Shown here in pieces: positions 27,084 through 36,045 of a stretch of DNA of 64,000 nt (within the stretch, counting starts at the first letter, position 1; each line of letters begins with the position of its first letter). Under the pieces are notes generated by a model, which was given only the letters and a program-made list of their open reading frames with translations, had not been told where the DNA came from and searched no databases. A program made the position numbers and the translations under genes. The DNA comes from Ferrimonas pelagia (lineage in GTDB: Bacteria > Pseudomonadota > Gammaproteobacteria > Enterobacterales > Shewanellaceae), in assembly GCF_039543565.1 (NCBI RefSeq), contig NZ_BAABJZ010000015.1:48491-112490 (forward strand), in the 5' to 3' direction.

Positions 27084-27772
27084 TCTACTTTGTGGCCGGC
27101 ACCGATACGGATGTGGGCAAAACCTGGGTGTCAGCGGCGCTGCTGGCCGCGGCTCAGACGCAGGGGCTGAGTACGTTGGGGTTGAAACCTATCGCGGCGG
27201 GGTGTGAGCCGACCCCGCAAGGCCTGCGCAATGGCGACGCCTTGGCACTGCAGGCGGTGAGCTCGGTGCCTGTACCCTATGAGCTCTGCAATCCCATTGC
27301 GCTGGCCCCCCCGATCGCGCCCCATGTGGCGGCGGCTGAGAGCGGCCAGCCTTTGAGCGTCGACAGGCTACAGAATTGGCTGGCGCAACCTGCGCTGCGC
27401 CAGGCACAAGGCGAGGCAGCGTTGTGCCTGGTGGAAGGCGCCGGTGGCTGGCGCTTGCCGCTGGATCGGCGTCATTGCTTGCCAGACTGGGTTCGGCTGC
27501 AGGGCTGGCCGGTCGTGCTGGTGGTGGGGATGAAGCTTGGCTGCTTGAATCACGCCTTGTTGACGGCAGAAGCGATCCGGGCCGATGGACTGACGTTGGC
27601 TGGCTGGATCGCCAATCGGATCGATCCGGCAATGAGCCATTATCAGGCCAATATTGACACCTTGCAGGCGATGTTAGGTGCGCCGATGCTGGCGGAGATC
27701 CCACATTTGGCTGATGGCAGTGATGCGAGCGGTTATCTGTCGATGGCGGTGCGCCACCTGATTGGGCAGTGA
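27080..27772 (+). CDS. bioD: Dethiobiotin synthetase
   Basis: This 230-residue ATP-dependent carboxylase converts DAPA to dethiobiotin. It begins FVAGTDTDVGKTWV, the modified P-loop of BioD, and has LVEGAGGWRLPL, which includes a substrate-contacting loop. The start ATG overlaps the bioC stop (ATGA); the longer upstream ORF runs through bioC and is not real. It is the last gene of the operon. Confidence 0.96.
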   Translation: MIYFVAGTDTDVGKTWVSAALLAAAQTQGLSTLGLKPIAAGCEPTPQGLRNGDALALQAVSSVPVPYELCNPIALAPPIAPHVAAAESGQPLSVDRLQNWLAQPALRQAQGEAALCLVEGAGGWRLPLDRRHCLPDWVRLQGWPVVLVVGMKLGCLNHALLTAEAIRADGLTLAGWIANRIDPAMSHYQANIDTLQAMLGAPMLAEIPHLADGSDASGYLSMAVRHLIGQ

Positions 27773-27960
27773 GAACTGCTTTCTGTTTAATATCAATATC
27801 CTAATATGATAGTCAGGATCGAGCCTCGTGGGTCACTCTGTCGTCCATGGTACGCCGATGAGTAAGCGCAATGCGCCCAATATCACAGTTATTCTTATCG
27901 AAAGTCGCCTGAACCCCGGAGAGTTCAGCCATAATGTAGGGATATCATAGTGAAGGTGGG

Positions 27961-29439
27961 ATGTTGATGCGTATTTGGGTGGTGCTGGTATTGTGGTTGT
28001 TCTCCGGCTTTAGCATGGCATCCAGCGCAACCATTTGGTTTCAGTCTGAATCGAGCCGGGCTGCCGCTGTCGAATTGCGGGCTCAGTTGACGGTGTTGGC
28101 GTCGGCGCAAGTCGAGCCACGCTTCGCTCATCTTTTGCATCAGATCCAATCTGCACAGAGCGACGCGCAGTTGAGTCCGCTCTACTCAGAAGCCTATTGG
28201 TTGGTCAAAGATTACTGGCGCGCGTTGGCGACGCAACCGGCCGGTCAATTGGATCTGAGTCAGCCCTTGGCGTTGTTGCCTCGTACGGGGGCGGTCAGTC
28301 GTCTGGCGCAAAACAGCCATCAAGATCAGTTGCTGCCTGCGGTACTGGCGCTAGAGCCGAAGGTTGATGATTATTTGAGTTTGCGCAATTGGCTGATGCG
28401 TTACCTCTACTTGGCGGAAGAAGCTCCGCAGTTGGTTCGACATGCCAATGTTTTGATTAAGCCGGGTGAGCGCAGCGATGAGATCGTCCAGATCCGTCAG
28501 CGTTTGCGGCAACTTAAGTATCTGCCCGAGGCCTCGGCCGATCCCAGCTATGATGGACAACTGCTTGAGGTGGTGCGCCAGTTTCAGCGCGAGCATGGGC
28601 TGAGCGACGATGGCGTGATAGGGCCGCAAACCCGGCACTGGCTGTACCTTAATTACCGAGAGCGTGCGCGGATCTTGGCTCGAGCGATGATCCGTCAGAC
28701 GCACGATCGTGCGTTCTTCACCGATGAATACTTGCTGGTGAACATTCCGGCGTATCGGGCGCAATGGGTGTCGCAGGCACAGCCTTTGTTTGAGGCTAGG
28801 GTTGTGGTCGGCATGCCCACCCGACAGACCCCGACGATGCACACTCAGCTTCGGCATGTGGTGCTTAACCCGCGTTGGAACGTGCCACGCTCTATTCTTT
28901 ATCGGGATCTGTTACCGAACATTGCTCAGGACGGTCATTATGTGGAAAACAATGGCTTTGAGGTGATCGGTGCCGATGAAGAGGTGCTAGATCTGACCCC
29001 TCAAGCGTTGCAGGCATTAGCGCAACAAGGCTTTCCCTATCGACTGCGCCAGCGCTCAGGCACGGGTAACGCGTTGGGTCGTTATAAGTTTTATCTGAAT
29101 AATAGTCGCGCCATCTATCTGCATGATACCCCGAGTCAGGGCCTGTTTCGTCACAGCCGGCGTGCGTATTCCTCCGGCTGTGTGCGGGTAGAAGGGGCCG
29201 ACGAGTTTGCCATGGCGCTGCTGGCTCGCAACCAGACATCGCCGGAGCAGATCGCGGCTTGGCAGCAGATCTGGCAACCCAAATGGGTGGCGCTGTCCTC
29301 GCCGCTGCCGGTATTTATGGTGTACTGGCCCGCTTGGAGCGAGGCGGGTCGGCCGCAGTTTCGCGACGATCTTTACCATATGGAAGGTGACATTGATCAC
29401 AAGATGGCGTCTTTGATCAGTGTGGTTGAGCGCAATTAA
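27961..29439 (+). CDS. ldtD: L,D-transpeptidase, YcbB/LdtD family
   Basis: This 492-residue periplasmic enzyme forms 3-3 crosslinks in peptidoglycan. A signal peptide (to about residue 21, ending SMA) is followed by a scaffold domain. A peptidoglycan-binding domain is seen around RQLKYLPEASADPSYDGQ...DDGVIGPQTRHWL, then a YkuD catalytic domain with HDTPSQGLF and the nucleophile Cys407 in YSSGCVRV. The usual motif is S-H-G-C; here Ser replaces His. It is followed by a MepK-like gene, as ycbB-ycbK are in Escherichia coli. It is somewhat shorter than the Escherichia coli protein (615 aa). Confidence 0.88.
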   Translation: MLMRIWVVLVLWLFSGFSMASSATIWFQSESSRAAAVELRAQLTVLASAQVEPRFAHLLHQIQSAQSDAQLSPLYSEAYWLVKDYWRALATQPAGQLDLSQPLALLPRTGAVSRLAQNSHQDQLLPAVLALEPKVDDYLSLRNWLMRYLYLAEEAPQLVRHANVLIKPGERSDEIVQIRQRLRQLKYLPEASADPSYDGQLLEVVRQFQREHGLSDDGVIGPQTRHWLYLNYRERARILARAMIRQTHDRAFFTDEYLLVNIPAYRAQWVSQAQPLFEARVVVGMPTRQTPTMHTQLRHVVLNPRWNVPRSILYRDLLPNIAQDGHYVENNGFEVIGADEEVLDLTPQALQALAQQGFPYRLRQRSGTGNALGRYKFYLNNSRAIYLHDTPSQGLFRHSRRAYSSGCVRVEGADEFAMALLARNQTSPEQIAAWQQIWQPKWVALSSPLPVFMVYWPAWSEAGRPQFRDDLYHMEGDIDHKMASLISVVERN

Positions 29440-29579
29440 ACGAATTCAAAACCGTAAGTTAATCGCTTAAATCGCTAGCGTAGCCGCTTAATCGGGCTTG
29501 AGAGCGGAGAAAAACCTCGGTAGATTGTTGCTCCATGTGAGGTAAAGTCACATGTGTTCGACTACTTGTGGGATGAACA

Positions 29580-30122
29580 ATGACCGAGATCTGTCGGCAA
29601 CGACGCCGTTTGTTAGGAGCCTCCGTGGCCACCATGGCCTTGGCAGGGTTACCCAGTTTGAGTTTCGCCAGTAGGGCGACCCCCAAAGTCTTGAGTTTCT
29701 ATAACCGCCATACCGGTGAAACCGGGCGGGCTGAGTTCTGGCGCGACGGTGGCGTTGTCGAAGCGGGCGCGGAAGCGCTCGACCCCCTGTTGCGCGACCA
29801 CCGTCAGAATGAGGTGGCGGCGATCGATCGACGTTTATATCACTTGGTTTCGGCGCTCACCGAGCGGCTGGAGTTCCGCGGCGACATCCATGTGATCTCG
29901 GGTTATCGCAGTGATAAGACCAATGAGATGTTGGCCGCTCGTTCCGGCGGCGTTGCCAAGAAAAGCTACCACACGCGAGCCATGGCGGTGGATATTGCGT
30001 TGCCGGGGATCGCGTTAGAGCAGGTGCGTGACGCGGCGTTGGCTTTGGGACTTGGCGGGGTCGGTTATTACCCTCGCTCCGGGTTTTTGCATGTGGATAC
30101 TGGACCCGTGCGGCGCTGGTAG
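29580..30122 (+). CDS. mepK: MepK/YcbK-like peptidoglycan endopeptidase (DUF882, M15 type), Tat-exported
   Basis: This 180-residue protein is a zinc peptidase of the YcbK family, which cleaves peptide crosslinks (3-3 links in MepK). The N terminus RQRRRLLGAS followed by a hydrophobic stretch is a twin-arginine signal. The catalytic domain shows SGYRSDKTNEMLAARS, KKSYHTRAMAVDIAL and FLHVDTG, containing the His, Asp and His metal ligands. Located 140 bp after the L,D-transpeptidase, it probably remodels the same crosslinks. Confidence 0.87.
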   Translation: MTEICRQRRRLLGASVATMALAGLPSLSFASRATPKVLSFYNRHTGETGRAEFWRDGGVVEAGAEALDPLLRDHRQNEVAAIDRRLYHLVSALTERLEFRGDIHVISGYRSDKTNEMLAARSGGVAKKSYHTRAMAVDIALPGIALEQVRDAALALGLGGVGYYPRSGFLHVDTGPVRRW

Positions 30123-30141
30123 CAGCATTAGGGTTCGGCGG

Positions 30142-30170
30142 TTGTTGCTGACTATTCGCTGTGGTAGACT
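30142..30170 (+). promoter_or_regulatory. rplY promoter
   Basis: A -35 TTGTTG (30142-30147) lies 17 bp before a -10 TAGACT (30165-30170). Transcription would start near 30177, just ahead of the leader hairpin. Confidence 0.55.
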
Positions 30171-30195
30171 CCCCCAGCTTTTTCGGAAGCACTGT

Positions 30196-30220
30196 ACGGG
30201 CCTTGGTCGCAAAGGCCCGT
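30196..30220 (+). promoter_or_regulatory. Hairpin in the rplY leader
   Basis: ACGGGCCTT and AAGGCCCGT form a 9-bp stem with a 7-nt loop, followed by an AU-rich stretch and then the rplY ribosome site. Leaders of this kind for autogenous control by L25 are described in enterobacteria, so that role is possible. It could also be an attenuator. Confidence 0.5.
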
Positions 30221-30250
30221 ATTTATTTGTTTAAATAAAAGGTTTTTACC

Positions 30251-30538
30251 ATGTCTATTACTCTGAATGCCAAAGTCCGCACCGACGCGGGGAAAGGTGC
30301 GAGCCGCCGCCTGCGTCACGCTGGTCTGATCCCAGCCATCATCTACGGTGGTGAGGCTGCTCCAGTTTCTATCGAACTGGATCACGATAAAGTACTGCAC
30401 GCTCAAAACGAAGATGCTTTCTACACCGACGTTATCACCCTGTTGATCGACGGTACAGAGCAGCAAGTTAAGGCGCAAGCCATGCAGCGTCACCCATACA
30501 AGCCGAAGGTTACTCACGTAGACTTCGTACGCGTTTAA
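30251..30538 (+). CDS. rplY: 50S ribosomal protein bL25
   Basis: This 95-residue single-domain L25 binds loop E of 5S rRNA in the large subunit. The sequence (TDAGKGASRRLRHAGLIPAIIYGG and HPYKPKVTHVDFVRV) is typical of the short gammaproteobacterial form, without the CTC extension. It stands alone, with its own promoter, a leader hairpin and a terminator. Confidence 0.97.
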   Translation: MSITLNAKVRTDAGKGASRRLRHAGLIPAIIYGGEAAPVSIELDHDKVLHAQNEDAFYTDVITLLIDGTEQQVKAQAMQRHPYKPKVTHVDFVRV

Positions 30539-30554
30539 TTGCGCGCTTGATGGT

Positions 30555-30583
30555 AAAAGGGCACCCTTCGGGGTGCCCTTTTT
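30555..30583 (+). terminator. Terminator after rplY
   Basis: AAAAGGGCACCC and GGGTGCCCTTTTT form a stem closed by the stable TTCG loop, 16 bp after the stop codon. Confidence 0.93.
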
Positions 30584-30779
30584 GGTTTCTGATGTTTGTC
30601 TTTTCCCCTAAGTTTCCACGATTAAAGTGAGGGAATCGGGTTATTTAGGGCTACGCTTGAGTCAGTGGGATCATCGTAACGTAAAGAGCTATGGATGGCT
30701 GTGGGGTGACGAGGGTAAGTGGTTTCGGGCATCGTAGCATTGCCAGCGTGGAGGGTATCGCTGTGCAGGAAATGCTACG

Positions 30780-33158
30780 ATGAGATTGAATTGGCTGCCT
30801 GTTCTGTTGGTCGGGTGTTTGCTGGCGGTCCTTTTTGCCGCCGACAAGCTGTTTCTGCGCGCGTTACTGGACGAGCAGTGGCAACAGTTAAAGCAGGCCC
30901 AGCTCTCTACGCGGATGGTCGACCATACCGAAGCTTTGGGTGTGGCATTAAGCCAGCGAGACGATTTGATGGTGCGGCATTGGCTTAAGCGGCTTAGCCG
31001 TGACGAGCAGGTCGAGGATGTTTGGGTGATCTCACCGACAGGGGAGATAGAATATGCCATCGATGTGCACAGCGAAGGTCAGCACTTTTCGGTATTGCCG
31101 CCTCAGATCGGGAAAGAGCTGGAAAGCTGGTTGCGGTTGCCTGAGCATCGACTTTTCCCCTATGCCGGTGAGCAGAAGCAGTTGTGGTTTGGCGATCTGA
31201 CGCAAACCCCGATGGGTATGGATGGCGGCGCATTGGTGATCAGCACCTATGATCTGGCGGCTTTCTCCCTGACTGAGCAAGCCTATCAGAACATGCAGTT
31301 GGTGGGATTTGTCTTCGTTTCAGGCACCATGTTGTTGATAAGCCTGTTTTTTCATTTGACCGTTACGCGCCGGATCGCGTTGAGCATCGAACGGCTAAAG
31401 CGCTTTGCACGTGAGCGGGTGGTTGTGCCGGTCGCGAAGGATTTCTGGCGTGATCTCGAATTGTTGTCTCAGCAAATGTATGCGGTGTTTACGCAGTTGT
31501 TAGAGCAGGAAGCGTCGCTGAAAGAGCGTAATCGGCTGATCCAAAACACCTACGATAATATTGCCGATGGCGTCTTTATCACCGATGGTCATTTACAGAT
31601 CAGCTACGCCAACCAACGTGCGGCTGAGATCTTCGGCTACCCCGCGGCGTTGGAATTGTTAGGCGTTAATATCGAGACTCTGATCCCGGAGTTTCCCAGT
31701 CGCTTGTTACATAACACTCAGCTTGATTGGTCCTTTCAACACCCTGATGGGCAAAAGCGGCAGTTGCGTTTGCGCTGGGATCTGTCGCGACATTCTGTGG
31801 ATCAAAGCAACCAGTTCTTCGTGTCGGACCGCAGTGCGGAGGTGAAAGCCGAATTGCAACTGCGGCGCTTGGTGTTTCATGACAACCACAGCGGTTTGCT
31901 GAACCAAGCCGGCCTGGAAGAGGCGTGGCACTCTTTGTCTCGGGTCAGTGCTCAGGGGGAGTTATGGATCATGGCGGCGGTGGGGATCGACGATCTGAAA
32001 GACATCAACCTAGCATTTGGGCTTGAGATCAGTGATAGCCTGACCCACTACGTCGCCTCGAATCTTCCTAAGCAAACACCACGAGGGGGGCTGTGTGCCC
32101 GACTCGCACGTGATCGCTTTGCGTTTGCTTACCCCTTGCAGCAAGCGCAAGACGATCCCGAGGCCTTGTGCCGTCGTCTGGTCCAGCATTCGCACATGCG
32201 TTCGATGGCGGTGGGCAATAAGGCGGTGCGCTTCAGTATCTCTTGTGGCTATGTGCGGTTATTGCATACTCACGGGTTCGGCTCTGCCTTGCAGCGTGGT
32301 CTGACGGCGCTGGATGTGGCCCAAGAACAAGGCAAAGGGGAGGTGTGTCATCTCAGTGATGCACAGTTCCAGCGATTCTCCGATGACAACCGCTGTTTAC
32401 TGCGTTTGCATAACGCCATCAGCAAGCGGTTGTTGCAGCTCTACATTCAGCCGAAGTTGGCGCTGGCCAACGGCCAGATCGTCGGGGGGGAAGCCCTGGT
32501 GCGTTGGCAGGATGAGGGCAAGTGGGTCTCTCCTGCGGACTTTATTCCCATGGCGGAGCGGGCCGATATCATCCATTACATCGATCAGTACATGATCGAA
32601 GCGGTCTGCCAATTGGTGGCGCGGATCCGTCAGCGGTTTGGAGCGATGGTGTTGGCCGTCAATGTGTCGGCAAAATACTTTGGCCGTGAGGAGTTTCGGC
32701 AATACATTCGCCATACGGCAACCAAGTATCAATTACAGCCTGGTGAGCTGGAGATCGAGATCACCGAATACAGTTTATTGGAGATCAGCAGTGGCGTCCG
32801 CCAGTCGATGAGTTTGCTGGAGCGGCTGGGGATCGGCTTGGCGATCGATGATTTTGGCACGGGGGCTTCCAATCTATCGAGCCTGATCTCCTTACCTATA
32901 AACCATGTGAAGATCGACAAGAGTTTTACCGAACAGTTGGTGGGCAGCGGCCGCGGCCGTTATGTGGTGGAGTCGATATTTGCCTTTTCTGAGCCACTTG
33001 GGATCCGGATCACCGCCGAGGGCGTGGAAACTCAGGCCCAGCGAGAGGCGCTGGACCGATTGGGTTGTGACTATGCGCAGGGCTTCTTATTTTATCGACC
33101 GATGCCAGCCCAGAAGTTCGTGGAGCTGATGTCCGAAGCCCGCCAACAGGAGGCGTAA
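30780..33158 (+). CDS. Membrane PAS / degenerate GGDEF / EAL cyclic-di-GMP protein
   Basis: This 792-residue sensor has an N-terminal membrane helix (about 4-23), a periplasmic segment, a second helix (about 178-200) and a HAMP-like linker. A PAS domain follows (about 250-350), then a GGDEF-like domain whose signature is replaced by ARLARDRF (near 440), so it is unlikely to make cyclic-di-GMP. The EAL domain (about 545-785) keeps GGEALVRW with Glu571, NVSA, EITEY, IDDFGTG, KIDKSF, AEGVET and QGFLF, so it should be an active phosphodiesterase. The ATG follows AGGAA. Its stop lies 3 bp from the convergent next gene. Confidence 0.9.
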   Translation: MRLNWLPVLLVGCLLAVLFAADKLFLRALLDEQWQQLKQAQLSTRMVDHTEALGVALSQRDDLMVRHWLKRLSRDEQVEDVWVISPTGEIEYAIDVHSEGQHFSVLPPQIGKELESWLRLPEHRLFPYAGEQKQLWFGDLTQTPMGMDGGALVISTYDLAAFSLTEQAYQNMQLVGFVFVSGTMLLISLFFHLTVTRRIALSIERLKRFARERVVVPVAKDFWRDLELLSQQMYAVFTQLLEQEASLKERNRLIQNTYDNIADGVFITDGHLQISYANQRAAEIFGYPAALELLGVNIETLIPEFPSRLLHNTQLDWSFQHPDGQKRQLRLRWDLSRHSVDQSNQFFVSDRSAEVKAELQLRRLVFHDNHSGLLNQAGLEEAWHSLSRVSAQGELWIMAAVGIDDLKDINLAFGLEISDSLTHYVASNLPKQTPRGGLCARLARDRFAFAYPLQQAQDDPEALCRRLVQHSHMRSMAVGNKAVRFSISCGYVRLLHTHGFGSALQRGLTALDVAQEQGKGEVCHLSDAQFQRFSDDNRCLLRLHNAISKRLLQLYIQPKLALANGQIVGGEALVRWQDEGKWVSPADFIPMAERADIIHYIDQYMIEAVCQLVARIRQRFGAMVLAVNVSAKYFGREEFRQYIRHTATKYQLQPGELEIEITEYSLLEISSGVRQSMSLLERLGIGLAIDDFGTGASNLSSLISLPINHVKIDKSFTEQLVGSGRGRYVVESIFAFSEPLGIRITAEGVETQAQREALDRLGCDYAQGFLFYRPMPAQKFVELMSEARQQEA

Positions 33159-33161
33159 GGC

Positions 33162-33770
33162 TTAGTGCAGCGTATCCTTGTCGTCGGATGCGGTTGCACT
33201 CCAGCTGTGCAGATGGTTGAGCGCATCCTCGACCGCTTCGATCAGCATGCTTGGCTCAGGCTCCCCGCCTTGACGCCAGGCCACGGCGTGAGGATCGTCA
33301 GAGCCTAAGGTTGCGACGAAACCGAGCAGATCGGCACAAGAGTTGAGCTCTTCATACTGTTCTTGAGTCAACATTTCTTGCCAAGCCTCACTCAGGAACT
33401 GAAAGGCGGTGTACTGTCCGGCCAGCCAGTGGCGAAGCGGTTGGTGGATCTCTCTTTGGCCCAGAGCGTTGAGGTGCTCGCGCATTGCCGTTGGGATCAG
33501 TCGTTGTTTGCCGATCACCTCTTCATGGATCTGGTTGTACAGCACAAACAGCAGGTCCATGATCTCCTCTTCGAACGGCCAGAACTCTTTTTCGGGCTCT
33601 ACCCCAGCAATGGCACTGCTCCAGATCGCGGGATCCAGCGTGTGAGGGTGGCAGTGGAGGTGTGCGATAAAGCCTTTGGCCTGGAGTAGATCCATCCCAT
33701 TACCGGCGGCGCGGGGTAGTAGTGCCTCAGCCAGGCGTTTTTCGTCGTGCTTGTTGAGTTTGGTCTTCAT
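33162..33770 (-). CDS. UPF0149 (YecA/YgfB-like) family protein
   Basis: This 202-residue cytoplasmic protein of unknown function has the UPF0149 pattern: a helical start, MDLLQAKGFIAHLHCHPHTLDPAIWSSAIAG, then EEIMDLLFVLYNQIHEEV. The Cys-rich SEC-C tail seen in some YecA proteins is absent. It is convergent with the EAL gene. Family assignment is from pattern only. Confidence 0.6.
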   Translation of the reverse strand: MKTKLNKHDEKRLAEALLPRAAGNGMDLLQAKGFIAHLHCHPHTLDPAIWSSAIAGVEPEKEFWPFEEEIMDLLFVLYNQIHEEVIGKQRLIPTAMREHLNALGQREIHQPLRHWLAGQYTAFQFLSEAWQEMLTQEQYEELNSCADLLGFVATLGSDDPHAVAWRQGGEPEPSMLIEAVEDALNHLHSWSATASDDKDTLH

Positions 33771-34046
33771 CGACTGTTCTGATCGGGAAACGTGTGGTTA
33801 GGTTCGCACGTTTATGCAGAAATGCCAGTGAAGGAGCGGTGAAAATGTGCCGTGGCTCTCATCTTTTAGAGATGATAGTTGGCCTTTGCACCGTTTGCGG
33901 TGTGTTAAAAACGAACTGTGTTTGGCTAAGAGTGCTTGTTATTAAAAGGCTAATTTGCATTTGTTCCAAAGCTTTGGAATGGTTGGCCAGTGCGAGCTCT
34001 GCAGGCAGTAGAGCTGATTCCGAAGATGTGGGCAGGTGACCCAATT

Positions 34047-34418
34047 ATGCAACAACGATTTAGCTTATCTAACGACTCACTGCTTTCCGGTTGGCCGGTT
34101 TCGTGCCTTATTTTAGCCATTATTGGTTTTCTGGTTGGCAGTGCGGTTTTAGTCACTTGCATAAATACGGCTGCATGCGAAAGCTCCGGTTTGTCCCTGT
34201 TGCTCCATTGTCCGATTGCCTCAGGACTGTTTGTCGTTTCTTTTGCTAATTGTCTGCCTGCGACGGTGACTTTGTTATTTCGAAGCGTCAATGCACGAGG
34301 TGAGATCTCCTGGCGAGATTGGTCTGTGATGGGAGTCGGTGCATTGATGAGCTTTTTCTATGGGATCTTGCTCTTAAATCAATTGAGTCAGTTCCTGATA
34401 GTTGGCTTGCACGCGTAG
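34047..34418 (+). CDS. Small hypothetical membrane protein
   Basis: I do not recognise this 123-residue protein. It has three or four hydrophobic segments (around LILAIIGFLVGSAVLVTC, ASGLFVVSFANCLPATVTLLF and GVGALMSFFYGILLL). The ATG at 34047 has AGGTGA 7 nt upstream. A roughly 280-bp gap before it could hold its promoter. It is plausibly real because of the regular membrane pattern, but this is not proven. Confidence 0.45.
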   Translation: MQQRFSLSNDSLLSGWPVSCLILAIIGFLVGSAVLVTCINTAACESSGLSLLLHCPIASGLFVVSFANCLPATVTLLFRSVNARGEISWRDWSVMGVGALMSFFYGILLLNQLSQFLIVGLHA

Positions 34419-34591
34419 AAGCGTCGTTCCAGGCGCGGTCTTTGCTTGGGGTTTAAATTACGATGTGAATGGTGTTCATTGATAGTTTGAACACATCAGT
34501 GGAGGTGGCCCCTTATTTGACGTCGAGTCCGGTAGACTGCCGCGTTGTACGCCTTAGAGGCGAGGGTAAGAGTCATAATGGGAGTCGAATA

Positions 34592-34783
34592 ATGCGGGTA
34601 TGTGCTTTGGTGTTGGGGCTGATGATGAGCTTGGGAGCCAGTGCGAATGGCTCCCATATGGGTGGCAGTAAGATGCATGAGGCTAAGCTAAACGCGGATC
34701 GTCAACAGCATGATGCCGCTAAGCCTCAGCGCGAAATTCGGCATTATCACAGCTTTCGCGCGGTGGCATTCAAACCCAGCTGA
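34592..34783 (+). CDS. Small secreted hypothetical protein, His-rich
   Basis: This is a 63-residue ORF with a signal peptide (MRVCALVLGLMMSLGASANG). The mature part is short, charged and His-rich (GSHMGGSKMHEAK, HYHSF). GGGAG lies 8 nt before the ATG at 34592. Its last 37 bp overlap the end of the convergent glycosyltransferase gene. No family is recognised. The histidines hint at metal binding, which is inference. Confidence 0.45.
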   Translation: MRVCALVLGLMMSLGASANGSHMGGSKMHEAKLNADRQQHDAAKPQREIRHYHSFRAVAFKPS

Positions 34784-36045
34784 GTCTCGGATTGAGCCTC
34801 GTTGAGCTCGCAGAGTTCCTCGAGTTGTTGCTCCAGCAAGTGAGCAAGAAAGGTCGGGGAAAATTGTTGGTAAAAGCCGTCAGGGGCCGATTGCGAATGC
34901 AGTCGGCCCTGTTTTTTTTGTTGGGCCAGTTGGCGCAGTAATCGCCGGTCTTGAGCATTCCCTTGCAATGGGTAGTGCTGCGAGGCCCATTGCGTTAATA
35001 AGTTGGCACTGTCACCTTGAGGCAACTGCGACAAGATCGGTTTGCCGCAGGCGATATAGTCAAATAACTTCGCCGCGATATGGCTGTCGGTCGTGCCCGG
35101 ATCGGGCTCCCCTTTATTGACAAAGAGTAGATCCGTTTGCTCGAGGATCGAGCCAAGCTGTGATTTTGCCATGCTGTCGTGGCAGATCACTCGGTCAGCC
35201 ACGCCAAGCCGATGCGCCCAATGCTCGACCTGATCATTGCTGCTACCGACGGACAGTAAACGCCACGGGAAGTCACTTTGAGCGAGCAGGGTTAGCAGGT
35301 ATTGAGGCGAGCGACGAAAACCATCCCAGCCTCCGAGGTAGGTCAAGATAAGTGGTGTATCGGGCTTAGGATCGGCATGGCGTGTATCAAAGGGATGATC
35401 ATAGCCATTGTGGATCAAGCTAACCGGCGTGTTGCTCAGTGAGCGATAGTAGGCTTGATCGCTGGGCGAGGTGACCACGAGATGGTCGGCCGCGTCGACC
35501 AGGCGTTTTTCCCAGCGATGATCGCTGCCGATCCCGTGGTAGCCTGAGCCTCCCCAGCCGTCTCTGAAATCCAGCACCAAGGGCAGGCCAAACCGATGCT
35601 TGAGTAACAGGCCAACGATGGCAGAGCTGAATGGCGGACAACTGACATACAAGCACTCTGGCCGCTCGCGCTTTATTTGGCGACACGCCGCGCGGTAGGC
35701 GGGGAGGATCCAGCCCCATTCAAGATCCAGCAGCCAGAAGTGGCGTGCGATCTCAAAGTCGTTGATGCTGCGCAGGCCAAGACACTGACGGAGTCGCTTG
35801 ATGAGGATGGTCGGCCACTGCCAAAGCGGTTTAATGGGAAGACTTGGGACCCGCTCACAGGGCACGCTCTGCAGCACCTCGGGCAGCACGGCGCCTTGGG
35901 GGTGGAACGGCAGATCGCGGTCGGCACTGGTGATCACCCGGCACTGATGGGATTGTGCGCTGAGGTAACTGAGAAAGCGGACGGTTCTGAGGGTGCCAAC
36001 CGCACTTTGCGGCGGATAGTAATAGGCAATGGTCAGTAGCTTCAT
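34747..36045 (-). CDS. Glycosyltransferase, GT4-like
   Basis: This 432-residue protein begins MKLLTIAYYYPPQSAVGTLR, typical of GT-B glycosyltransferases. It has an N-terminal half with YVSCPPFSSAIVGLLL and DFRDGW, and a C-terminal nucleotide-sugar half (YLGGWDGFRRSPQYLL, VGSSNDQVEHWA, HIAAKLFDYIACGKPIL). It would add a sugar to a surface polysaccharide or lipid. GGAGG precedes the ATG at 36045, which overlaps the upstream acyltransferase stop by 4 bp (ATGA). The longer ORF through that gene is not real. Donor and acceptor are unknown. Confidence 0.82.
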   Translation of the reverse strand: MKLLTIAYYYPPQSAVGTLRTVRFLSYLSAQSHQCRVITSADRDLPFHPQGAVLPEVLQSVPCERVPSLPIKPLWQWPTILIKRLRQCLGLRSINDFEIARHFWLLDLEWGWILPAYRAACRQIKRERPECLYVSCPPFSSAIVGLLLKHRFGLPLVLDFRDGWGGSGYHGIGSDHRWEKRLVDAADHLVVTSPSDQAYYRSLSNTPVSLIHNGYDHPFDTRHADPKPDTPLILTYLGGWDGFRRSPQYLLTLLAQSDFPWRLLSVGSSNDQVEHWAHRLGVADRVICHDSMAKSQLGSILEQTDLLFVNKGEPDPGTTDSHIAAKLFDYIACGKPILSQLPQGDSANLLTQWASQHYPLQGNAQDRRLLRQLAQQKKQGRLHSQSAPDGFYQQFSPTFLAHLLEQQLEELCELNEAQSETQLGLNATARKL

